Source: Chloroflexota bacterium (GTDB lineage: Bacteria; Chloroflexota; Limnocylindria; Limnocylindrales; CSP1-4). From it: 5,140 nt of DNA. Position 1 is the first letter of the stretch. Every line of letters begins with the position of its first letter. Location: the NCBI GenBank assembly GCA_021785115.1, contig JAJYGO010000098.1, positions 1 through 5,140 of the forward strand, read 5' to 3'. Positions 1 to 4,136 of this stretch are shown piece by piece. Below the pieces are notes generated by a model. It worked only from the letters and a program-made list of their open reading frames with translations. It was not told the DNA's origin and ran no database searches. The translations under genes and the position numbers were made by a program.

Positions 1-16
1 TACAGACGGCGCGGGT

Positions 17-979
17 TCACTTGCATCCTCCTTGGGGATTGAACGTGATGCTGCCGACGCTCGCGTTGACCGTGAGATCGGCGATGTTGGGCGGCAGGGA
101 GGTGGACTGCTGCGCGGTCCACGTGTCGCCATCGCGGACGAGGCCGTTGAACCGGACGCTGCCGAGCGACTCCTCCGCGTTGACCTTGATGCCGAGGCCG
201 GCCGGGACGCACACGCGGACGGATCCCGCGTTGGCCGTGATGTCGCCGGTGAACGCGTCAGCCGGCAGCGCGAGGGTGGACGAGCCCGCGTTCACCTCGA
301 GCGACAGGCGGTCGAGCGTGGCCCCCGTCAGGTCAGTTCGAAGGTCGCCGGCGTCCACGCCGAGGTCGACGGTCCGCAGCGTGGCGCCACTCAGGTCGAG
401 CCTGCCCCGACCGGCGTCGATCCGGGTGACGAGGTCGAGGGTGGGTGCCGTGGGCAGGGTCGCGACCCAGGTCACGGGTCCTCGCCCCGGCCATCGGTTC
501 GCCTGGCCGTCCGAGCTGGCAGTGAAGCCGCCGGGCGTCGCGCTCACCTGGGTCTGTCTGCCCGTGCCATCGGTGCTGTCGAGCCGCCACCCGCCGCCCG
601 GCTGCGTGCCGACCCGGAGCTCGCCGCAGGCGAGGTGGAGGCCGATGGCGCCTGTGCCGTCGATGCTCCCCTGCTGCGTGTGCGTCGTGGTGGTCGGCGT
701 CCCGCCCGTGCAGGGCATCGCGAACGTGGGTGCCGCGACGAGTGCCCCACCGAGCAGGAGGCCCGGCGCGGCTGCAGCGATGAACCCGGCCGGCAGCGAG
801 GCCGGCGTCCGGCGCAGGAGCATCGCCAGGCCGATGGCGATCACGACGAGCGGCCCGAGGACGCCCACCGCGTCGGCAGCCAGGGATCGGTCCAGGGCTC
901 CCGTCGTGCTCGCGAGCGCCACGGCGCCCACGGCGAGCACGAAGGCGCCCGCATAGAGGCTTCCGCGCCTGATGGTCAT
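17..979 (-). CDS. Membrane-anchored LiaF-like / DUF4097-like beta-repeat protein
   Basis: The 320-residue product has three hydrophobic segments (about residues 9-28, 35-56 and 62-87), then a long soluble domain rich in Gly, Thr, Asp and Val. The N-terminus (RRGSLYAGAFVLAVGAVAL, then GPLVVIAIGLAMLLRR) resembles the LiaI/LiaF-like transmembrane region. The soluble part carries short beta-strand repeats of about 20 residues: DAGRGRLDLSGATL (188), DAGDLRTDLTGATL (209), NAGSSTLALP (230) and NAGSVRVCVP (250). These are typical of the 'toast-rack' or DUF4097-like folds that follow such anchors. LiaF proteins sense cell-envelope stress with two-component systems, but no kinase or regulator is in view, so the role here is only suggested. 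The ATG start is supported by GGGAGGG, 8 nt upstream (988-994). Four cysteines (90, 118, 257, 319) lie on the predicted extracytoplasmic side or at its membrane edge. The reading frame and architecture are solid; the family name is moderately sure. Confidence 0.75.
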   Translation of the reverse strand: MTIRRGSLYAGAFVLAVGAVALASTTGALDRSLAADAVGVLGPLVVIAIGLAMLLRRTPASLPAGFIAAAAPGLLLGGALVAAPTFAMPCTGGTPTTTTHTQQGSIDGTGAIGLHLACGELRVGTQPGGGWRLDSTDGTGRQTQVSATPGGFTASSDGQANRWPGRGPVTWVATLPTAPTLDLVTRIDAGRGRLDLSGATLRTVDLGVDAGDLRTDLTGATLDRLSLEVNAGSSTLALPADAFTGDITANAGSVRVCVPAGLGIKVNAEESLGSVRFNGLVRDGDTWTAQQSTSLPPNIADLTVNASVGSITFNPQGGCK

Positions 980-1031
980 GGTTCCAGCCCTCCCGGTCGG
1001 TCACTGCGCGACGTCCCCTCAGGGGCTCGCG

Positions 1032-1050
1032 GGGCATCTGCTTGATGCCC
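1032..1050 (-). other. Inverted repeat upstream of the LiaF-like gene
   Basis: GGGCATC (1032-1038) and GATGCCC (1044-1050) form a perfect 7-bp inverted repeat around a 5-nt spacer, about 53 nt upstream of the minus-strand start codon at 979. It could be an operator or a 5'-leader hairpin of that gene. No convincing -35/-10 pair was found near it, so its role is open. Confidence 0.35.
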
Positions 1051-1130
1051 TGACTGTGCCTTCCGCGCCCCTCCGCTCCCAGCCGGGCAGCGGGCGTCTT
1101 GGGGGTGGGGCTACCCCGACCTCCGACGGG

Positions 1131-1373
1131 ATGCCAGCGGGGGTTCGGCCGGCGCCGGCCCAGGCGGCCCGGGCGGTGATCACCTGGGACGAGGGCTCGA
1201 CCAACCTCGGCGGGGGCGCGACCGTGATCTCGCCGCACGTCCGAGCCGGCTTCCGCTCGGCGACCAGCCCCACGCCCTACTCGACCCTGCGCACGATCGA
1301 GGATGCGTGGGGGCTCGGCTGCCTCTACCGGACCTGCGTCGCGAACGACATGCGCGAGTTCTTCACCCGGTAG
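1131..1373 (+). pseudogene. 3' remnant of a phosphoesterase (PF04185-type) gene
   Basis: From about 1160 to the TAG at 1371-1373 the translation reads as the C-terminal end of a bacterial phosphoesterase-family protein (PF04185, the phospholipase C / acid phosphatase type). It has AVITWDEG, then a Gly-rich stretch, VISPHVRAG, a Tyr-Ser segment, LRTIEDAWGL and NDMREFF. In intact members this follows several hundred residues that carry the rest of the active site. Here the upstream DNA is unrelated: the open frame continues back to 972 but reads as low-complexity Pro/Ala/Gly sequence and enters the promoter region of the divergent membrane-protein gene. The listed start is the nearest in-frame ATG (1131) and has no SD site. 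I infer a decayed or deletion-truncated gene whose product, if any, would be inactive. It converges on the DUF6326 gene with 18 bp between the stop codons. Assignment rests on motif recognition. Confidence 0.6.
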
Positions 1374-1391
1374 GCGGCCGCGGGCAGCCAG

Positions 1392-1817
1392 TTACTCGGT
1401 CACGAGGCTCGCGGTCGGGACGCGCCGCTCCGCCGTCCGCCACGTCCAGGACCACCAAGCGATTGCCACGCAGCCCAGGGTCTCGAGGGCCGCGATGAAC
1501 ACATAGTGGGGCGTGGTCGAGCCCATGCCCAGCACGTAGGCGACCGTCACGGCGGCGGCGGCGATATTCGCCCACCGCGCGGGCCGCTGCGGCAGCAGCA
1601 CCGCGAACAGGATCATCGCGATCGGCACCTCCGCGACGACCGCCGCGAGGAGCAGGAAGGCGGGCGTGATCTGGATGCCATCGGCAGTTCCCGCGAGGAC
1701 CTGCCCGAGCACGCCCGGACTCATGAAAGAGAGGATGTCGGCGAAGACCATGTTGACCATGACGAACGCCCAGGCCGCGGACAGGCGTGCCCTGGTACCG
1801 ACGACTTCCGTGTGCAC
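1392..1817 (-). CDS. DUF6326-type four-helix membrane protein
   Basis: The 141-residue integral membrane protein has four predicted helices, at about residues 13-33, 52-74, 82-99 and 104-125. Motifs that recall the DUF6326 family are FADILSFMSPG after helix 1, DGIQIT before helix 2, AEVPIAMIL inside helix 2, RWANI at the start of helix 3 and the Gly-Ser turn with HYVF before helix 4. The biochemical function of the family is not known to me. The start is GTG, chosen for the strong GGAGGAG 5 nt upstream (1823-1829); there is no nearby in-frame ATG with a comparable site. The gene is divergent from the TetR-type regulator at 1974, and two matching palindromes lie between them. This strongly suggests that the regulator controls it, as is common for TetR-regulated membrane transporters or stress proteins. 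The short polar tail after residue 126 (RTAERR) is probably cytoplasmic. Confidence 0.8.
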   Translation of the reverse strand: MHTEVVGTRARLSAAWAFVMVNMVFADILSFMSPGVLGQVLAGTADGIQITPAFLLLAAVVAEVPIAMILFAVLLPQRPARWANIAAAAVTVAYVLGMGSTTPHYVFIAALETLGCVAIAWWSWTWRTAERRVPTASLVTE

Positions 1818-1870
1818 GATGGCTCCTCCGGCCGGGTCGGGGTGGCCGACACGGCGGCTGTCGATCTCCA

Positions 1871-1891
1871 GATACTAACGGCGTTAGTATC
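1871..1891. promoter_or_regulatory. Operator 1: perfect 21-bp palindrome in the TetR/DUF6326 intergenic region
   Basis: The arms GATACTAACG (1871-1880) and CGTTAGTATC (1882-1891) are exact reverse complements around a single central G at 1881. The palindrome lies between two divergent genes, one a TetR-type regulator, so it is almost certainly that protein's binding site. On the minus strand the left arm supplies TAGTAT (1877 to 1872), a good -10 hexamer for the DUF6326 gene. A bound repressor would therefore cover that promoter. Confidence 0.8.
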
Positions 1892-1905
1892 GGTCGCGGC
1901 GATCA

Positions 1906-1926
1906 TGGACTAACGGTGTTAGTATG
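1906..1926. promoter_or_regulatory. Operator 2: imperfect copy of the same palindrome
   Basis: The core ACTAACG (1909-1915), G (1916) and TGTTAGT (1917-1923) repeats the first operator; 16 of 21 aligned positions are identical and the centres are 35 bp apart. The right arm contains TAGTAT (1920-1925), a plausible -10 hexamer for the plus-strand regulator gene, so autorepression is likely. I see no good -35 hexamer at the right distance for either promoter. The second site is less symmetrical and may bind more weakly. Confidence 0.7.
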
Positions 1927-1973
1927 TCAAGCGGGTGGTTCTGCCCGACCCGAGCGACACGGATGGAGGCGCC

Positions 1974-2642
1974 ATGCCACGGAGGACGCGCGACGGTCAG
2001 CCGCGCGAGACCCTGAGCCGTGAGCGCGTGCTTCGGGCTGCGATGGCGCTGGCGGACGAGCGCGGGATCGGCGTGCTCACGATGCGCGAGCTCGCCGGCC
2101 GGCTCGGGATCGAGGCGGCGTCGCTCTACAACCACGTGTCCGGGAAGGACGACCTCCTGACAGGGATGGCGGACCTCGTGATCGCGGAGATCGACCTGCC
2201 GTCCGGCGACACCGGCTGGCGGGAGGTGATGCGCCGGCGGGCGATGTCCGCACGCGGGCTGTTCGAGCGGCACCCGTGGGCGGCCGCCCTCATCGACACG
2301 CGGATGCAGGCCGAGCCGAGCGGCCTCGCGTATGCGGACCGGGTCCTGGGCACGCTCCTCCGGGCGGGTCTCTCCCCGGCGGTCGCGGGCAACGCGTACC
2401 TCGTCCTCGACAGCTACATCTACGGTTACGAGCGCCAGCGGACGATCCTGGCGAGGGACGACGGCGGCGACTCCACGGACACGGCCCAGGAGGTTGGCGA
2501 CGCGATCACGCCCGGCGCCTTCCCGGCGCTCGCAGCGGTGGCGGCAGCTTACGCGGAGCAGCCGTTCGACGAAGACGCGGGGTTCGCGTTCGGCCTTGAC
2601 ATGCTGCTCGACGGGATCGAGCGACTGCTGCCGAGCGGCTGA
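1974..2642 (+). CDS. TetR/AcrR-family transcriptional regulator with TetR_C-type ligand domain
   Basis: The 222-residue protein has a TetR N-terminal DNA-binding domain: RERVLRAAMALADERG (helix 1, about residues 16-31), then the helix-turn-helix LTMRELAGRLGIEAASLYNH (35-54), followed by VSGKDDLL. The C-terminal part matches the TetR_C class (PF02909 type): RHPWAAALI near 99-107, AGLSPAVAGNAYLVLDSYIYGY at 131-152, FPALAAVAAAY and a final GFAFGLDMLLDGIERLL. Such regulators are homodimers that leave DNA on binding a small ligand, which cannot be guessed here. ATG at 1974 is preferred because GGAGG (1965-1969) lies 4 nt upstream and the family pattern begins soon after; an in-frame GTG at 1935 would add 13 non-conserved residues. 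The likely targets are its own promoter and that of the divergent DUF6326 gene, through the two palindromes. Confidence 0.95.
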   Translation: MPRRTRDGQPRETLSRERVLRAAMALADERGIGVLTMRELAGRLGIEAASLYNHVSGKDDLLTGMADLVIAEIDLPSGDTGWREVMRRRAMSARGLFERHPWAAALIDTRMQAEPSGLAYADRVLGTLLRAGLSPAVAGNAYLVLDSYIYGYERQRTILARDDGGDSTDTAQEVGDAITPGAFPALAAVAAAYAEQPFDEDAGFAFGLDMLLDGIERLLPSG

Positions 2643-2662
2643 TATAGCTCGACCGCAGCCGC
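2635..2662 (+). terminator. Weak hairpin over the end of the TetR-type gene
   Basis: GCGGCTG (2635-2641) can pair with CAGCCGC (2656-2662) across a 14-nt loop that includes most of the stop codon. No T-run follows, so this is at best a poor intrinsic terminator. No better candidate was seen between this gene and the tRNA genes. Positions 2663-2826 hold no gene or motif I can support. Confidence 0.25.
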
Positions 2663-2826
2663 GAAGGCGCCCGTGGGTGGTTCGCGATGCGGTGACCCTG
2701 ACACCGTGGTGGCGCGGCCGCGGGGTCTGCGCGACACGCCCAGGCTCATCCGGCGGACCCACGACCGCAACACGCGATGGATGGGGGATCGCGCCAGCCC
2801 CAGCAACGGGGACCGCGGATCGGCCG

Positions 2827-2842
2827 CCTGCCCCTCGGCAAG
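2827..2842 (-). terminator. Short hairpin just after tRNA-Arg
   Basis: On the minus strand CTTGCC pairs with GGCAGG (one G-U) around the tetraloop GAGG, starting 3 nt beyond the encoded CCA of tRNA-Arg. It could mark the 3' end of the tRNA transcript or a processing boundary. There is no U-tract, so intrinsic termination is unproven. Confidence 0.3.
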
Positions 2843-2845
2843 CGT

Positions 2846-2921
2846 TGGCGCGCCCGGCGGGACTCGAACCCACGGCCTTCAGGTCCGCAACCTGACGCTC
2901 TATCCACTGAGCTACGGGCGC
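2846..2921 (-). tRNA. tRNA-Arg(GCG)
   Basis: This is a complete cloverleaf with acceptor stem GCGCCCG (2915-2921) pairing CGGGCGC (2850-2856), D-stem GCTC/GAGC with loop AGTGGATA, anticodon stem TCAGG/CCTGA and T-loop TTCGAGT. The T-stem contains one G-U pair. The discriminator is G (2849) and CCA is encoded (2846-2848). The seven-base anticodon loop is TTGCGGA, so the anticodon is GCG, reading CGC and CGU. C35 and an A at position 20 in the D-loop fit arginine identity. Most bacteria decode these codons with an ACG (inosine-modified) tRNA, so GCG is notable. The gene follows tRNA-Ser by 11 nt (from its CCA) and is probably co-transcribed with it. Confidence 0.95.
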
Positions 2922-2932
2922 ACGTTGTCGAC

Positions 2933-3024
<92 letters not shown>

Positions 3025-3036
3025 GCAGCGCGGGCG

Positions 3037-3045
3037 ATCATAGCA
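3037..3045 (-). promoter_or_regulatory. Extended -10 promoter of the tRNA-Ser/tRNA-Arg unit
   Basis: On the minus strand TGC followed directly by TATGAT (3042 to 3037) is a near-consensus extended -10 element. It lies 12 nt before the first base of tRNA-Ser, placing transcription start a few bases upstream of the mature 5' end. The -35 region at optimal spacing (3060-3065) is GCAGCC, not a consensus match, and forms part of a 16-bp palindrome. Confidence 0.6.
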
Positions 3046-3049
3046 TCCG

Positions 3050-3065
3050 GCAGCCGGCCGGCTGC
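3050..3065. repeat. Perfect 16-bp palindrome upstream of the tRNA promoter
   Basis: GCAGCCGG (3050-3057) is followed directly by its reverse complement CCGGCTGC (3058-3065), with no spacer. It covers the -35 position of the tRNA promoter. It may be a protein-binding site or chance in GC-rich DNA. Between it and the end of the GGDEF-like gene (3066-3229) I see no gene, only the tRNA-like fragment listed among the findings. Confidence 0.4.
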
Positions 3066-3229
3066 GGGGCGGCGGGTCTCGAACCCCGGGCTCAGTCCGG
3101 CCTGGTCGGCGGGCGCATGGGGCGGCCCTGACGGCGCCCCGACCGCCTGCCGGTCCGCGGCTCTTGCGCGGCGTGTGTCGCCTCGGTCCGGGCACCGCCA
3201 TGCCCGACTCGGGCGAGCCCGCGGGCCGA

Positions 3230-3742
3230 CTAGGACTGGGCCATCCGGTCCGAGGCCATCCGGTCCACCGCGCGGCGCACCACGGCCTCCGGCGCATCGC
3301 CGGCCCTGGGGCTGGCCCAGCCGAACACGAAGCGCACCAGGTCCGCAGTCCGCGGCAGCGAGGCCGGGCGGGACGCGCGGATGCGCTCGACGAAGTTGAT
3401 CGCGGCGATCTCGTCGGTCTCGGTGAGCAGGATCCCGAACCGTGCGGGCCCGATCCGGGTCAGGTGGTCGGTGGTGCGGGCCATCCGGCGCAGGCACTGG
3501 GCCGTCTCGTGCAGCGTGTGGTGGGCGACCTCCCGGCCCCACGCCTGTGGGATCTCGGCCATCCCGTCAAGGTCCAGGATCACCACCGTCATCGGCCGCT
3601 TGTAGCGGGTGGCGCGCGCCACCTCGGTGATGACGAGCTTGCGCCAGAACTCGGGGCCCTCGAGACCGGTCAGCGGGTCAGTCCAGCCGGCAGGTTCAGG
3701 GAGTCCCGCCGTGTCAATGGTCACTGGCTCGGCCATGGTCAT
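3230..3742 (-). CDS. Degenerate GGDEF-domain protein, probably catalytically inactive
   Basis: The 170-residue protein consists almost entirely of a GGDEF-like (diguanylate cyclase) domain without a sensor or membrane part. Visible signatures are DPLTGL (22-27), the strand VILDLDG (54-60) whose first Asp matches the metal-binding position, the helix REVAHHTLHETAQCLRRMAR (70-89), and RTTDHLTRIGPARFGILL (89-106). The active-site motif GG(D/E)EF is replaced by GPARF (98-102), so c-di-GMP synthesis is unlikely. RTTD (89-92) sits exactly five residues before it, the spacing of the RxxD inhibitory site, so c-di-GMP binding remains possible. ATG at 3742 is chosen because GGGAGAG lies 8 nt upstream (3751-3757). 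The frame is open upstream to an ATG at 3997, but that extension is not GGDEF-like and would overlap the aroF promoter. It could instead be a pseudo-enzyme with a scaffold role. Confidence 0.75.
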   Translation of the reverse strand: MTMAEPVTIDTAGLPEPAGWTDPLTGLEGPEFWRKLVITEVARATRYKRPMTVVILDLDGMAEIPQAWGREVAHHTLHETAQCLRRMARTTDHLTRIGPARFGILLTETDEIAAINFVERIRASRPASLPRTADLVRFVFGWASPRAGDAPEAVVRRAVDRMASDRMAQS

Positions 3743-3792
3743 CGCGTCGTCTCTCCCTCGAATCGACAGTGGTCGGTTGTCCCCCGACGACG

Positions 3793-3812
3793 TGCCCGCA
3801 TCGTCGCGGGCA
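3793..3812 (-). other. Hairpin in the 5' region of the GGDEF-like gene
   Basis: TGCCCGC (3793-3799) and GCGGGCA (3806-3812) form a 7-bp stem with a 6-nt loop, about 50 bp upstream of the GGDEF-like start codon. No T-run follows on either strand. It may be a leader hairpin or operator; no clear promoter for this gene was found in 3743-3910. Confidence 0.3.
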
Positions 3813-3910
3813 GGGCGCCTGCGCACCACAGGACTTTCGTACGGGGTGGGCCATTCGAGGGTGGCCAAGTGGACGCGCGGGCCATCGGCAGGCGCGACGC
3901 AGCGCGCGGC

Positions 3911-3947
3911 TCGATCGGCCCTTCGGGTGTCGATCGGCCCTTCGGGT
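3911..3947. repeat. Tandem 18-bp direct repeat upstream of the aroF promoter
   Basis: TCGATCGGCCCTTCGGGT occurs at 3911-3928 and again, identically, at 3930-3947, separated by one base (period 19). The last base of the second copy is the first T of the -35 hexamer TTGACG. Two identical sites about two helical turns apart, abutting a promoter, suggest binding of a regulator. Recent tandem duplication is the simpler alternative. Confidence 0.7.
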
Positions 3948-3975
3948 TGACGCGCAGGCATGCCTCCGATACCGT
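3947..3975 (+). promoter_or_regulatory. Predicted sigma70-type promoter of the aroF leader
   Basis: TTGACG (3947-3952) and TACCGT (3970-3975) are separated by 17 nt and match the TTGACA / TANNNT pattern. The expected transcription start is near 3982-3983, only a few bases before the leader-peptide ATG at 3987. The -10 match is moderate. The promoter is divergent from the GGDEF-like gene. Confidence 0.5.
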
Positions 3976-3986
3976 CCCAAGCACCG

Positions 3987-4022
3987 ATGCACACCATCTA
4001 TCTCTTTATCTGCCCGGCATGA
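3987..4022 (+). CDS. Putative aroF leader peptide MHTIYLFICPA
   Basis: This 11-codon reading frame (ATG to TGA) lies upstream of aroF and ahead of a strong terminator, the arrangement of attenuator leader peptides such as those of trp and phe operons. It has Tyr at codon 5 (TAT, 3999-4001) and Phe at codon 7 (TTT, 4005-4007), the amino acids made from the pathway aroF opens. Both codons are the non-preferred synonyms: the visible part of aroF has only TAC (5) and TTC (11). No SD site is present; with the predicted start near 3982 the peptide would be almost leaderless. Only one codon of each aromatic residue occurs, fewer than in classical leaders, so this remains a hypothesis. Confidence 0.5.
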   Translation: MHTIYLFICPA

Positions 4023-4073
4023 CCGTTCCCGGAGCCTAGGCCCGGGTCCGCGGGTCGTGCCGGGTGCAGCAGA
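4009..4073 (+). promoter_or_regulatory. Candidate antiterminator pairing in the aroF leader
   Basis: CCCGGCATGA (4013-4022, the end of the peptide frame) can pair with TCGTGCCGGG (4055-4064) in 10 bp with one G-U. Alternatively TCTGC (4009-4013) can pair with GCAGA (4069-4073), which is the first half of the terminator's 5' arm. A ribosome ending translation at 4020-4022 would mask the left arm; one stalled at the Tyr codon would leave most of it free. This gives a consistent but untested switch between antitermination and termination. Confidence 0.4.
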
Positions 4074-4099
4074 GGTCGCAGACCTCTGCTTTTTCTTTT
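4068..4099 (+). terminator. Rho-independent terminator / attenuator upstream of aroF
   Basis: AGCAGAGGTC (4068-4077) and GACCTCTGCT (4081-4090) form a perfect 10-bp stem with the loop GCA, followed by a T-rich tract (five T, one C, four T, 4090-4099). It ends 37 nt before aroF and lies downstream of the predicted promoter, so it would stop transcripts heading into aroF unless relieved. No plus-strand gene upstream needs a terminator here, because the neighbour at 3742 is on the other strand. Confidence 0.88.
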
Positions 4100-4123
4100 C
4101 CGCGAGCGCACTCCCAACCCAGC

Positions 4124-4128
4124 AAGGA
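4124..4128 (+). promoter_or_regulatory. Ribosome-binding site of aroF
   Basis: AAGGA lies 8 nt before the ATG at 4137 and fixes the start codon. It is downstream of the terminator hairpin and not part of it, so control should act on transcription rather than on translation initiation. Confidence 0.75.
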
Positions 4129-4136
4129 ACCAACCG

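Noticed and set aside
21..1045. Two long plus-strand open frames opposite the LiaF-like gene
   Set aside because: They are rich in Arg, Ala, Pro and Gly with no recognisable domain and lie antisense to a gene with a good SD site and clear membrane/repeat architecture. Such frames are expected in high-GC DNA.
1935..1973. GTG at 1935 as start of the TetR-type protein
   Set aside because: It lacks an SD site and would add 13 residues outside the family pattern; ATG at 1974 follows GGAGG.
3743..3997. N-terminal extension of the GGDEF-like protein from an ATG at 3997
   Set aside because: The extra 85 residues show no domain, would overlap the aroF promoter and leader start, and the internal ATG at 3742 has a much better ribosome-binding site.
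4012..4090. T-box or other tRNA-binding riboswitch upstream of aroF
   Set aside because: The leader is only about 115 nt from the predicted start to the T-run, and I see no T-box antiterminator sequence or specifier stem. A translated leader peptide explains the arrangement better.
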